Assembly (NCBI RefSeq): GCF_019898765.1
Contig: NZ_JAIOKB010000003.1
Coordinates: forward strand, 1-64,000
Length of the DNA stretch: 64,000 nt
Source: Sphingomonas yunnanensis
Lineage (GTDB): Bacteria; Pseudomonadota; Alphaproteobacteria; Sphingomonadales; Sphingomonadaceae
Direction of reading: 5' to 3'
Shown: positions 1-12,900 of the stretch, piece by piece
Position numbering within the stretch: the first letter of the stretch is position 1
Layout of the letters: each line of letters opens with the position of its first letter
Made by a program: the position numbers and the translations under genes
The notes under the pieces: model-generated
The model's database searches: none
The model's input: only the letters and a program-made list of their open reading frames with translations
What the model was told of the DNA's origin: nothing

Positions 1-126
1 CGGGCGCCTCAAGGACTGGCGGCGCGTCGCTACCCGCTACGACCGCTGCCCGATCGTCTTCTTCTCCGCGGTCGCCCTCGCTGCCACCGTCATCTTCTGG
101 CTGTGATCAACGAGTCCTGATCCTAG
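1..126. mobile_element. right end of IS5-family element with probable CTAG target site
   Basis: The transposase tail is followed by a short non-coding end and then CTAG at 123-126, eight bases before the immunity gene stop. Some IS5-family groups duplicate CTAG on insertion. The exact inverted-repeat boundary is inferred because the left end is outside the window. Confidence 0.45.
2..106 (+). CDS. IS5-family transposase, C-terminal end only (5' end outside window)
   Basis: An open frame enters from the left edge and stops at TGA 104-106. Its 34 residues read GRLKDWRRVATRYDRC... and end ...AATVIFWL. The RLKDxRRVATRYD block followed by a hydrophobic end is the usual C-terminus of IS5-family (IS427-like) DDE transposases, which cut and paste the element. 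Only the tail is visible, so nothing can be said about activity. The stop lies about 28 bases from the end of the immunity gene on the other strand, so this element probably inserted just downstream of the CDI locus. Confidence 0.75.
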   Translation, partial: GRLKDWRRVATRYDRCPIVFFSAVALAATVIFWL

Positions 127-133
127 GTCACAC

Positions 134-907
134 TCAATTTTCGAGTTGAGGTGGCCAGTATGGAATGAGGCTTTGGCAAAATTCGAAGGATTGTTTTACG
201 AATTGATCTCTTAGCATGTCCTTTGGATCATCGGAGAGCTTAAGGATCACCCCATGATGAAAAGGACGAACGCGGAAATCACCGAGCAGATGCTCGCAGA
301 TGCTAGGCTGTGAGAAATATGTCAGCCAACCGATGCGATGATGCACCTTCCAGAAGGCACGATCGAAATGCGTTACGGCAAAGCGCGCGTCTTCCGGACC
401 GAGCGCTATGATTAACCGCTCCAGCAACAGCTCTACCTTTGCCGCCTCGTCACGCGATTGAGCGACCGCGCTGGGGAAGCTGATATTGACATGCTCGTAC
501 ATTCCTTCCGGCCGGCCCAAGCTAAACCAGACAGACCAGCTGACGCTATCATCTGGATGGGGCCGGAGCGGATTTCGGGGACTTGGAGTGTAAAATCCGT
601 TCTTGGTCGTAGATAAATGCGGGACCGAGTCCGCATTATAGCTCAGAGACTCGGGATTATGATTTCTTGATCTAGAATTGGTTTTTCGCAGCTTGACGAT
701 GGTGTCGGTGAAAACCTTCTCATCCTCGAAACTGATTGGTATCGGCTTGTTGGGCTCCCCTGTCGCTATCCACTCGTACGCATCGGGAAAAACATCGCGC
801 AAAATTAGCAGCACATTGCGCTCCAATCTGGAGGCATCTCCCAATGTGCGCCGGCGCGATGGAATCCTTATACGCAATTCCGCAAAATCCGCGTCATACA
901 AAGACAT
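134..907 (-). CDS. Imm52-like immunity protein for the adjacent Tox-REase-5 toxin
   Basis: A 257-residue cytosolic protein with no signal peptide or membrane segment. Its ATG lies two bases after the exoprotein stop codon (TAG-TT-ATG), so it is translated together with the toxin, as immunity genes of contact-dependent systems usually are. The central stretch SWSVWFSLGRPEG and the overall size fit the Imm52 family, known to pair with Tox-REase-5 nucleases (for example TseT/TsiT of Pseudomonas aeruginosa). By eye its GC is far lower than the exoprotein body, which suggests the toxin/immunity tip was acquired as a cassette. Family assignment is from memory of motifs and from position; the immunity role follows mainly from context. 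Confidence 0.7.
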   Translation of the reverse strand: MSLYDADFAELRIRIPSRRRTLGDASRLERNVLLILRDVFPDAYEWIATGEPNKPIPISFEDEKVFTDTIVKLRKTNSRSRNHNPESLSYNADSVPHLSTTKNGFYTPSPRNPLRPHPDDSVSWSVWFSLGRPEGMYEHVNISFPSAVAQSRDEAAKVELLLERLIIALGPEDARFAVTHFDRAFWKVHHRIGWLTYFSQPSICEHLLGDFRVRPFHHGVILKLSDDPKDMLRDQFVKQSFEFCQSLIPYWPPQLEN

Positions 908-909
908 AA

Positions 910-3900
910 CTATTTAACCTCGGGAGCTTCTACACTAACTTGAATAATGATTCCGTTTCTTGCGAATAAGTTCTGCACGCTTTCAGCCCTGTCTCGGGTT
1001 GCCACCCGCCATTCTATTTTAGCACCCGTTCCTTTTGCGGCCGCCACCTGGTCTTCTGCCTGCTTCAGAACGGATCCACTGCTAAACGGTTTATCAATCG
1101 GCCAATCGGCATAATTTTTGGCGTCGATCAATGTATTGGTCTTGGGATCGTAGCCATCGAAGTGAACTCCGTTGACCTGATACTCGATCCCCGGAGGCGC
1201 ACCCGTCACCTGGCATTGGTAACATTGGTCAGCCGGCTTGCCAAAGGGACCGTTCTTGACCCACGTACCGGGGCCGCCGTCTGACTCGCCCACGGTGTAG
1301 CTGGGATTGTGCGAGGCATTGGTCAGCACGTTCCCGCTCTCGACCGGCGTCGTCAAGCCATAGCCCGGCAGCGCGCCCGAGCCCGAGAAGTCGGGCGTGA
1401 ACCCCGGCAGCACCCCCTGCGGCGTCACCGTCGGAAACGCCTCGAACTGCCCGCGCGCGCGATCGTCCGGATCGATCGCGCTCGTGCCGATGTTGCCCAA
1501 TCCCGGCGTATGGATCAGCGTCGGCGGCAGCGGCGCGAGTTCCGCCATGCCGAGCGCGAGTGTCGCGCCCCCTAACACACCGGCCTCCGCCGAACGCCCC
1601 CACGGTCCGGGTAACCGCGTGGTGACCTCGAGCGTCGCGCCGATCTCGCCCGTATAGCTCGACGCCGTCGTCGCTCCCGGTACGCTCGCCAGGCGGGCGA
1701 CGAGGGCGGGGTCGGTTTGCGTGAGCAACGTGGTGACCGTCGCGGTCAGGCCACCCTGCGCGGCCGCGTCGAAGAGCTTGCCCACCGTATCTAGCAGCGG
1801 ATCGTCCGGCTGGTGGCATGATGACCCGGGCGCGGTCAGGCAGCTCGCGTAGGCATCATAGGCCGCCGCAATTTCCTCGGCGCTGCCATAATGACCCGCG
1901 GCAAGATGCTCGAGCGCCTGCTTGAATGGAGGGCTGTTCTTGATCAGCGACCGAAGGTTGGTGTCGACCACCGTGACCTTCGGTTGAACGAGCCGATGGC
2001 CCTGCTCGAGCGAGTTATTCTCCGTCTCGACCTGCGCGCTGGTCACCGCGCCGTGCGCGTCGAGCCCCGCGCCCGCAGTCCCCGCCGCCACCAGCGTGGC
2101 CACCAGCTGCTCGCGCGCCTGCTGCGCCGCCAGCGTCAGCGGCTTGCCGTCCGCGTCGGTCGCACTCGTCGTGCCCCTCGACAGCAGGTCGTTGAGCACC
2201 ACCGCCGACGCCGCCCCCAGCGCCGCGCTGCCGCAGTCGCCCGCGCCGCCCGCCGCCTGCCCGGCGCACCCCACCACCGCGTGCAATCCCGCGCGCGCCG
2301 CCTCACTGCCCAGCGTCGCCGCGCCGTCACCGTCGCGCAGCCCGTCCGCGAGCCGCTTCACCTGCGTCGCCGCCAGCCCCTGCAGCACGTTCACCGCCGA
2401 CGCGCGCGCCAGCCCGCCCAGCGACCCCGTCACGTCGCCACCCGCCGCGCCGCCCAGCCCCGTCGCCACCAGCCGCACCGCGCTCCCTGCGCCGTAGCGC
2501 TCGTGCAGCTGGTCGGCCTGCTGGGTCAGCCGATCCGCGTCCTTCGGGTCACCCCGCTCCTTGGCCTTTTTCGCCTGCGCGCGAAGGTCCGCCTCGTCCT
2601 GGCCCTTCTTGGCGAAGAACGCGCCCGTCTCGCTGGTCAGCACCTGCGCCGCCCAGAACCCGTCCGCCACCTCCTGCCGCTTCGTGTCGGTGAACTGCCG
2701 CCGCAGCGCCCCCGCGTTGGCGGCGCCCGGATCGCGGCTGATCGTCTCCGCCACCCGCCGGCTCGCCGCGTCGCCGCTCGTGAGCGTGATCGCGCCGGCG
2801 GAGATCGCCGCGCGCGTCACACTCGACTGCTCGCCCCCCGCGCCCAGCGCCACCGGCACCGCCGCGCTCAGCCGCCCCAGCCCGCCCAGCGGCACCCCCG
2901 GCAGCGGTGTCGCGCCGCCCGGCCCCGCTTGCCCCGCGCGATCCGCCCCGATCCCGCCGATGCCGCCGCCCAGCGCCACCTGCCGTGCGCGCCACGTCTC
3001 GCTGTTCTCCAGGTCGCTCGCGTGGAGCGTGCGCGTGGTGAGGCTGTTCTTCGACTCCTCCGCGGTCGAGGCGATCACCCCGCCGACCAGCGTCGTGTCG
3101 CCCGCCACCCGGAGCGAATAGCCGCCGTCCCCCGCATAGATCCCCGACTGCTCGCCCACGCTCGCGAACGCGCCCAACTGCCGCCCGCTCGACACGTTGC
3201 CGCTGAGCGAACCCACCCCGCCGCCCACGCCGATGCTCCCCGACACGCCGCGCGAGCGCGCGTCGTAGCGACTTGTGTCCTGCCGGCTGGTGATCTCCAG
3301 GCTGCCGACATCGCCGACCACGCGCCGGCCCGAGACCGTCCCGCCGTCCAGCACCAGTGCCCCCGGCGTGATCACCGTCGCCGTGCCGCCCGCGCTCAGC
3401 GCGCCGTCCACGTTCGTCACCGTCTCGCCGGCATAGCCGCCGCGCGACGACGACACCCCCGCCGACACCGTCGGACCCGAGAGATGCGGCGCGTCTTTCG
3501 CTAGACCCACCTGCGCCGTCACCCCCAGTGTCGCGCCCGAACTCCGCGACCGGCCCGACTGGCGGTCCTGCTCGACCGCCGCCTCCACCGTGATCTTGCC
3601 ATTCGCGCCCACCGCGAGATCGGTGTCCGCTCGAACGCGCGAGCCGTGCACGTCGACCGTCCCGGTGGCACCAGGCCCGGTCGCGACGATCGTCACGTCG
3701 CGGCCCTGTACCTCGCTGCCCATGACATGCTCGTCGTGTTCGCTGTCACTGGCGCGCGCGCGCGACACACCGAACGTCGCTACTACCGACGCGCCCAGGT
3801 CGCCGCTGCCCTTGCCCAGCGCATCGACCAGGCCCTGGCCCGCCTCCGCCGCGTTGACCGCCGCCATCCCGCCGGCCAGCCCCGCCACCGCCGCCACGCG

Positions 3901-6900
3901 CGCATTGCCCGTCCGCGCCGCGACCCCGCCCATGTCGAGCAGATTGCCCGCGCTCTGCAGCAACTGGCTCTGCACTCCCAGCGTCACGCCGAGACTCGAG
4001 CTCCTCGTCGCATGATGCGCGTCGCTGCTCTCGAGCGCGGCGTCGATCACCACCGAGCTGCCCTGCAACCCGACGTGCCCGCCCGCGACCGTCTGGCTGC
4101 CCGTGATCGACAGCGCGCCGTCGCTGCGGATCCGCAGGTCGCCGTTCAGCGTCCCCACCAGCGCGCCGTGCTGCCGCGTGTCGCTCTCCGCCGCCTCGCT
4201 GCTGGTCCGCGCCGCGCCGACGAACAGTCCGCCACCGCCCAGCGACACCCCGCTCTTGCGCACCGATTGCGTCACGTCCTGGCGATCGTGCGTCGCCAGC
4301 GCGTCGATCGTCACCGTGCCGGCGGCGTCGATGTCGACCCCGTTCGAGCCCACCACGTTCGATCCGGTGACATGCACCGCGCCCTTGCTGAGCACCGTCA
4401 CCATCTCGCCCGACAGCGTCGAGGCGACCGCCTGTTCCTGGTGGGTCGTGGTATCGCTACGTCTCGACTGCGACGAGAGCAGCCCGGACCGGCGCGACAC
4501 GGCGGTGACGTGGCTGTCGACGCTGTCGATCACGCCGGTGACCGCCAAAGACCCCGCCTGCACGTCGAGCGCACCGCCGCTGATCAGCGTGCCCCCGCGC
4601 ACCACCAGCGCACCCGCCGTCTCGACCCCGAGCCCCCCCGCCGCGTCGATGCCGGAGAGCTGGTGGGTCGTGCCGCGCGCGTCGCTCGTCACCGAGCTCC
4701 GCTTGCCGGTCTGCTCGACCCGGCTGGCCGACCAGGTCTCCTCCGCCGCGGCGATGGTGATGCCCTTGCCGGTGCTGAGATCGACCCAGCCGCTCGCCTT
4801 GTCGTGCGTCGTGATCGAGCTGCCGATCATGTCCAGCGTGCCGCCCGCGGCGATCGACACCGGCCCCACGGCGTCGAGCGTGGTGCCGGTGAAGCGCGTG
4901 CTGGTGTCGGTCTCGCTCGACCGGCGCGTCGTCGCGCGGCTCCGGGTGGTGGCGCTGCTGCCGCCGAGCGTCACGTCGCCGGCTGCCGCGAGCGCGATAC
5001 TGCCCTTCGACGTCAGGCCGGCGGCGTTCAGAGCGATATCGTTGCCGGCGACGAGCTGCGTGCCCGCGCTCGACTGGATCGTCGCGCCGGTGATCTTCTC
5101 GGTGCTGGTGACGCGCCCGTCAGCGAACGCGACATTGCTCGCCTTGACGATCCCGCTGCTGATGTCATGCCCCGCCTGGAGCGCGACCACACCGCCTGCA
5201 GTCCCTTGCCCGCCCGGCAGCGCATAGCCATTGGCAACGAGCGTGCTGCCGCCCTGTAGCACGATGTCGTGCGCGGCCTTTGCGACGACGGTCCCGCCCG
5301 CGATCGTGCCGCCGCTGGCGTTGACGATGTCCCCGCCGCTCGCGCTCAGCGCGACGATCTGGCTCGCGCGTAGCGTGCCCGAGTTGGTGATGCCCGCTGT
5401 CGTGGCGATCGCGACATTGCCGCCATCGATCAGCGCGCCGCCGCTGATCGCCTTGGGGTCGGACGCGGCGAGATATACCACCGGCACCAGCACGTCGCGG
5501 TCACCGATCCTGGTGCTGACATACCAGACCATCGGCGCGGTCAGCTTGGCGACCTGCTCGGGGGTGAGCCCCACGCCGAGGTGCAAGCCCAGCCCGGCCT
5601 GCTGGTCGGCGGCGTTCCAGAGTAGGTGCTGATATTGGTCGAGCGCGGTGCCGAATTCGCGCAGCGTGGCGTGGCCGGTCGCCGCCTGCACCTCGCGCGT
5701 GACCAGCATCGCCTCCAGGAAGCCGTCGCCCAGCCGCGCGTAGGTGGTCGCGCGGTCGGGCGCGACGCGCTGGAAGAAATAGCCGGAGTCGTACAGCTCC
5801 GCCTCGGATTGCAGCCCCTTGTTGGTGGAGAAGAGCGCGGTGGTCGACGGGTTGTCCGAGTAAGTGAACAGCGAGGCGTTGGAGCTGGTGAGATTGAGGC
5901 TGGCGAGGAACTGGCCGAGGAAGGTGCCGAAAGGCTGGTCGGACAGGGTCGGCAGGTTCGCGCCGTTCAGCGCGGTCACCAGCCCGGCGACGAGCGGCGC
6001 GGCGCCCTGCACGCCCGGCGCGGGGCTCGCGCCCAACGTCACGGCGGGCGCGCCGGCCGGCGTGTTGAGCGCGATCGGGTTGCCGGCGGCGAGCGGCGCG
6101 TCGGTGACCGTGCCCGAGGTGAGCGCGGAGGCGGCGACGTCCACGGTGCGATCGGCGACCGCGCCGATATGTCCCTCCTCCACGACGGGCGCGGCGGTGG
6201 AACCGATCACGCGCGCGTCGAGCGCGGCGACCGTACCGACGCTCCCGCCGGTGCCTGAGATGGTGCTTCCGAGCGCGGTGAAGCCCGCGCGGTCGCGGTG
6301 GGCGCGCGCGGTATTGAGCGCCGCGCCGGCGCCGCGGCCGGTGAGTGCCACGACACCGCGCGCCGAGATGTTGCCATCGGGAACGGCGACGCTGCTCGCC
6401 TTCGCCCCGGTGGCCGAGCTGGTGGAGGCGGATGCGTTGTTGCCGGTGCTGCCGGTGTCGGGGGCCGCTCCGGCGGGCGAACGTCCCGGCGCGGCATGTT
6501 CCACCTTCTGCGCGACGGTGAACGTGTCCGGGCCGACGAGGTTGTTGGCGACGTTGTTGAATGTGGCGGCGTTGATCGTGACGGTACCGCCGGCCTGGAT
6601 GATGGTGGGGGCGCCGGGCAGCACTGAATTCTCTAGCGAGCGCGTTCCGCCGATATCGGTATTCGTCGCGAGCAGGTCGGCCATGTTCGTCACGGTGTCG
6701 CCGGCTTCGATCGTGATGTCGCCGCCGGCTAGAACGGAGGAATTCCTGTTGACGACCTTACCGCCCACGGCGTTGATGTGGATGTGGCCGCTCGAGAGTA
6801 TCGTTGCTGTTCCCGTATTCGCAGTAACGGCTAGGCTCGGCGGCCCATCTTTGACCTCGTAGTCAAGATAATATTCCGCTGATGCACCGCAACCACTATA

Positions 6901-9900
6901 AGAAACAAGCACCTTTGTATCGGAGATACACTTGAAGGAAGCTCTCGCTCCGTTCTGCAACGTTCCCGACCATCCACAGCCGACCCGATTAAACAATTCG
7001 TTCACTGGTACGGGAGGATTTCCGACTGGCATTACCGCTCTCTTGGCCCCAGAGCCAGGAACGGGAGAGATGATCAGCGATTTTATCGTGTTGAAGAACG
7101 ATCCCCCCTTCAGAGTGATGTCAACACTCCCGCCCAGTGACTGGATCGTCGCCGACTGATTCAGCACGTCGTGCGCGCTGATCGCGATATCGCCCTGCGC
7201 CAGGATCAGCCCGTGTGCACCGTTGCCCTGGTCGTCACCGACATAATCGTTGGTGAGCGTGCGCCCCGCCGTGAGCGACATCGCCTGCCCCGCGTAGAGC
7301 GTGCCGACATTGTAGAGGTCGCCCGCCGCCACCAATGTCAGGTTACCCGACGTTGCCAGCAGCCCCGAGTTGCGGATATTCGCCGCTTCGATCCGGTAAT
7401 TGCCCGAGGGCGCGAGGCTGCCGCCGTTGACGAAGTCGCCGCCGAGGAACAGCCCGGTATCGGCCGCCTTGAAGGCACCCGCCCGGTTGAGGAAGCCGCC
7501 GCTGCCGACCTGCACCACCAAAGTCTTGGCGGTGATCCCGCCGTTCGCGCCGCTCGCCTCGTTGACGACGTCCCCGCCCGCAGACGTGAGGAAGATCGCG
7601 CCGTCCGACCATATCGCGCCCTTGTTGGTGAGCGTTCCGCCGGTCTCGATGTCGATGTTGGCGGCCGCGCCGATATCGCGCGCGACCGCGACCCTATTGG
7701 CCGCCCCGCCGCCGGCGGTGAGCGAGCCGCCGGCCGTGATCGTCGCGGTCGTCGCGGACAGGCTGATCCGCCCGCCCGACGCGGTCGCACCCGACAGCAG
7801 GACGTCGCCTGGCGTCAGCCGCGCCGTTACCCCCGCCGGCGTGGCGCCGGTGGCGACGAAGCGGACGCTGTTCTGCCCCGAGTTCAGCCCGGCCAGCTGC
7901 ATGGCCGAGCCCGAGACGAACAAGCCGTTGCCGGCGACGAGCTGCGCCGCGCCGGTGGACGTCATTTCGCCGCTCGCGTCGATGCGCAGCGTCGCCCCCG
8001 CCTGCATCGATCCGTCGAGCGCCAGCCCGCGCAGGCGCAGCCGACCCGGCGCGACGCTGCTGCTGTTGGCGAAGCGCAGGTCGTGCCCGGCGAGGACGCC
8101 GAGAGTGAGCGGAGTGCCGGAGGCGTCGGTGGTATAGCGCGCGCCGATCACGGCATGACCGGCGGTGAGCGCGAGGTCGTGCGTGGCGACGATCTGCGCG
8201 GAGCCATCGACGATCAGCGCGCCGGGCATCGTCAGCGTCAGATCATGGCCGGCGCTGAGCTTACCGGCGATGCGGGCGGAGATCGGCGTCGCGGTGACAT
8301 CATAGCTCGTGTCGTTGACCGTGACCGGCCCGGTGCCCGCGACCGTGTCGGCCGTGACGAAGGTGAGATCATGCCCCGCGTTGATCGCGCCGCCGCTTGC
8401 CAGCGTCAGCGTGCCGCCCGCCAAACTGATGTCGCGCGTCGCGCCGATCGCGCCCTCGATCGCGACCGCACCACTGCCGCTGGCCGTGATCTGGGCGTCG
8501 CGCCCCGCCAGCAGCCGGCCGCCGGCGCCGATCCGGACGGCAGCGCTGCTCAGCGCGACATCGCCCTGCGACGCCAGCGTCGTGCCGTCCAGCGCGAAAG
8601 CCGATAACGTGCCGAGCCGGATGCTGCCGAGATAGCTGGCGAGCTGCGCGCCGGCCTGCACCGCGAGCGCCGGCGCCGCGCCGCCGCTGAACCCGGCGAG
8701 CGTGACGTCGCCGTTGCCCGCCACGCTGCCCCCGACCGTGACGCGATCGGCCTTGATGCCCAGCGTACCGGTGGTGCCGACCGCGCCGAGCAGGTCGATC
8801 GTGGGCGCCGCCAGCGAGAGCGCGGCGTCCGAGACCGCCGGGCTCTCCTGCGCGTCGCCCGACAGCGTCGTGCCGAACCCGGCGAGCGTCAGTCGCGTGC
8901 CGCTGGCCAGCGCGACGCCGCGGACACCTTGCAGCACGCCGCTCGAGATCAGGTCGCCGCTGCTCGCGACCGCGAGCGCCCCGCCGCTCAGGATCGCGCC
9001 GCCGTTGGTGAGGCTCGCACCGCTGAGTTTGACGTCGCCGCTGCTGCGGAGCGCCGCGCCCTGCGCCACCTGGACCGTCGCGATGCGGAGATCGAGCGCG
9101 TCGCCCGCCTCCACCACGCCGCCGTCGACGGTGAGCGCGGCGGTGGCGAGGCGCAAGGTGCGGTCGGCATGGATCAGGCCCCCGCTCGCGATCGTGCCGG
9201 CGGTGATCGCGACCGCGCCCTTGCTGCCGTCCGCCGCGGCGCTGGCGACGACCTGGCCTCCATTGTCGAGCGCGGTGGCCGACAGCGTGATCGACCCGCC
9301 GCGAGCGATACTCCCCGCGCCACCGGCGAAGATGCCCGCCCCCCCGCCGTTCGCGATCGTCCCGCCGGCGACCGTCAGCGAGAGGTCGCCGAGCGCGACG
9401 AGCTGGCCGGTCGAGGTATAGCCGCTCGGCTGACCATCCTTCAGCGCGACCGAGAGATCCTGGTTCGATTGCAGCAGCCCGTTCTTGCCCAGCGTGAGCG
9501 TGGCGCCCTCGGCCACGACGCCGCCGTTCCCCACCGCTTGCCCGCCGTCGGCGAGCGTCATCGCCGAGGCGCGAAGCGTCAGCGCGCCGGCGGCATAGAC
9601 ACCCCCGCCGTCGCTCAGCGCACCGCCGAGCGTCAGCGTCGCGGCGGTGAGCGTCACGCTATCGTTGTTCGACAGGATGGCGCCGGTCGAGCGCAGCGCA
9701 CCGCCGGTCGTGATGCTGATCGCGCCCGGCGTCGCCGCGCCCTGCATGCCGGCGCTCACGCTGCCGGCGTTGGTGACGTCGCCGGCAGCGGAGACCGTCA
9801 TGCGGCCGTCGCTCTGCAGCGACGCGCCGCTGGCGAGCGCGAGGTCGCCTCGTGTCGACGTGATCACGACACTGGTTCGGCCGAAGCTCATCCCCGTCAG

Positions 9901-12900
9901 CGTGATGTCGCCCGCGGTGGTCACCGACAGTGTGCCGCCCGCCAGCGTCGCGCTCGTCAGGCTGGCCGCAGCGACGCTGAGGTCCTGCTGCGCCGCGACC
10001 GTGCCGTCGTCGGTCAGGGCACCGCCGGCGGTGAGGCGGACATTGCCCGCACTGGAGAGCGCGGCGGCGCCCGCACCACCGGCGCGATCCTTGCCGAGGT
10101 GCAGGCTCGTCCCCGCCTCCACCGTGACGTCGCCGTTCGCGGCGATGGTACCCAGCGCGTCGATCGCGCCGGTGGCGGTGAGATCAGCCTTGCCCGCGCC
10201 GCCGCTGCCGACCGCCCGCAGGCTGGAGGCGCTCCCCAGATCGAGATCGCCGCCCGATGCGGAGAGACGAAGGTTGCGCCCCTCCAGTTCGCCCGCGACC
10301 TCGAGCGTCCCGGCGGTGGCCGAGAGCGTGATATCGCCCGCGCTGATGAAGCTGCCCCCCAGCGAGAGGCTCGCCGCGGACAGCGTCACGTCGGTGCCGG
10401 TGGAGATCGTGCCGCTATTGACCAGGCGCGGCACATCGAAGGTGATGCTGCCGGTCGAGGCGATCAGCCCGGCATTGTCGAGCACGCCGCCGCTGTGCAG
10501 CACCATCGTGCCGGCGATCGCGGGCGCGTTCGCGCCTTCGGGGACGCCGGCCCTGAGCACCCCGGTCGTCGCGAGCGTCAACGTGCCGCCGATGTCGGTG
10601 GCGAGATCATGCGTCGCGGCCAGTCTGCCCCGGATCGCCGCGTCCCCCGTCGCGCTGAGCGACACCGACGCCGCACTGGCGTCGGCTTCTGGCGCGAGCG
10701 TGACCCCGCCCCCGGTGGCGGCGAGCGCGAGCATCGACCCGCCACGCAGGACGCCGCCGAGCTGAAGGCTGGCGCCGGAGAGCGCGATCTTGCCTTGGGC
10801 CTGGCTCGTCCCGATGTGCGTCAGCACTCCGCCGGCAGCGAGCGCGATGGCGCCGTTCGCACCGAGCCGCGCCGCTTGCGTCAGACTACCGCCAGCGGTG
10901 ACATCGATCCCCGTGAGGCCGATGAGCGTGCCACCGAGTGCGGCGTTCCCGCGGATCGTCGCAGCGATTGCGCCATTGGCCGTCACGGTGCCGCGTGTCG
11001 CCAGTGTGGCGCCGTCCAGGGCAACGTCACCGAGCGTGACCAGCGTGCCGCCGAGATCCAGCGCGCCGGTGGTGACGCTGCCGCGACCCGTGACGTTCAC
11101 GACCCCATCGAAGACGACGGCATCATCACCCCGCACCGTCAGGTCGGCGAGGGCGGTGACCACCCCCTGACCGTCGACCGTTCCAGCGGTGACCGCGCCG
11201 CCTAGGTGCAGCGCGCCGGCGCTGTCGAGCACCACGCCGGTGGTGCCGAGCAGCGTCGCGCCGCTATCGAGCGACGCGGCAGTGAGACGAAGCTCACCGC
11301 CCGCCTGCAGCACGGCCCCGTTCATGAGACGCGTGTTTCCGCCACGCAGCGCCAGCCCGCGCGCGCTCGCGATCGTACCGGTGACCGCGAGATCACGGGC
11401 CGCTTCCACCGAGACGTCGCCGAGGGCGGTGACCTTGCCCCCGACGATCATGCCATTGCGCGCGGTCAGCTCGGCGCTCGCGTCGCTGCTCAGCCGCCCG
11501 GCCAGCGCGATGGTCTTCGCGGTAAAGGCCAAGGCACCCTTGGCCAACGCGGTGCTGCCCGCCTGAGCGGTAAGGTCCTGGTCGGATCGCAGCCGCAGCG
11601 CGCCGCCCGCACCGAGGTCGGCACCCTCGCCCAGGCCCAGCGCACCGCCCGCGGTCACCGACACATCGCTCGCCGACAGGATCCGGCCCGACAGGTCCAC
11701 CGCACCCACACCGGCGATCGACATCGTGCCGCCGCTCTCGGTCAGGCTGCCGCCAGCGAACGTGACGGTGCGGCCGGTGAGACGGAGCTCGCCACCCGCA
11801 ACGGTCTTGCCCGACAAGACGAGGTCGCGTGCATCGATCGTCACCTGCTCGGCAGCGACGCTGCCCGCCGCGGTGTAATCCGCTCCGGTCACGACCGAGA
11901 AGATCTTGCCTGCCGACGTCGTACCCTGATGATCGAGCCGTCCGGCATAAGTGAGGCGGACATCATCGTCGCGCGAGGCCAAGGTGCCGGCCTGGGTGAT
12001 GTCCTGCGTCGCGGCAATACCGACCGGCCCCGCCCCCGCAAGCCTGCCGCCGATCGCGACGGCGAGACTGCCGATCCGGGCGTCGACCGATCCGTCGCTC
12101 CAGACTTGCCCGGAGACGGTGAGGACATGCGAGGCGAGGGCGGCGAGATCGCCCCTGGCGGTGACCGATCCGGCGATGTCGATGTCGGCGGCGGAGAGCG
12201 TCAGCTTGCCGTCGGTCGCGAGCGTGCCCGGCGTCAGCGCCGCCGGCTGCGGCATCATATATGACGAGCCCGCCGAGCTGCCATCGGCCGGTGGGATCGC
12301 GGTACCGCTATCGTTGGATCCGCTCGCCGTCGATGGGGCGGCCAGTCGCTGGGTCGCGGGCGCCGGTGCGTCCGGCGCAGAGCTCGCCGACGGGGCGGCG
12401 GCCCCCGTATCGGTCGCATCGCGCGCCCGGCCGATCGTCAGCCGCCGGACCGCCGTGAGAGCGACATCCTCGGTCGCCTGGATCGTACCGGCGAGGTCCA
12501 GGTCGGTTCCGCTCGCGGTGATGGCGATCTGGTCATGGCCAGCGATCCGTCCCGAAAGGGATACGGCCGATGCGTCGAGACGAAGCGGCCCACCGCTCGT
12601 CAGTCTCCCCGCGACGCTGGCAGTGCCTCCGACACGAAGGGTGCTGGCGCCGCTCGCCCAGAAACCGCCGCTCACCACCAGATCCTGCGCCGCGGCCAGG
12701 TCGAGCGTGCTGCCGCTGCGCAGCGATCCGGCCAAGTCGAACGTGGCGCTCGTCGCGGATAATCCGGCTTTCGCGGTGATGACCGAGTCAGCCGAGAAGA
12801 CCGCCTCCCCGCGCACCGTGACGGAGAGCGCGCCATCCGTGGTGATCGTGCCCGCAGCCACGAGGCTCGACGCGCTCAGCGTCGCGTCGCCGCCGGCAGA

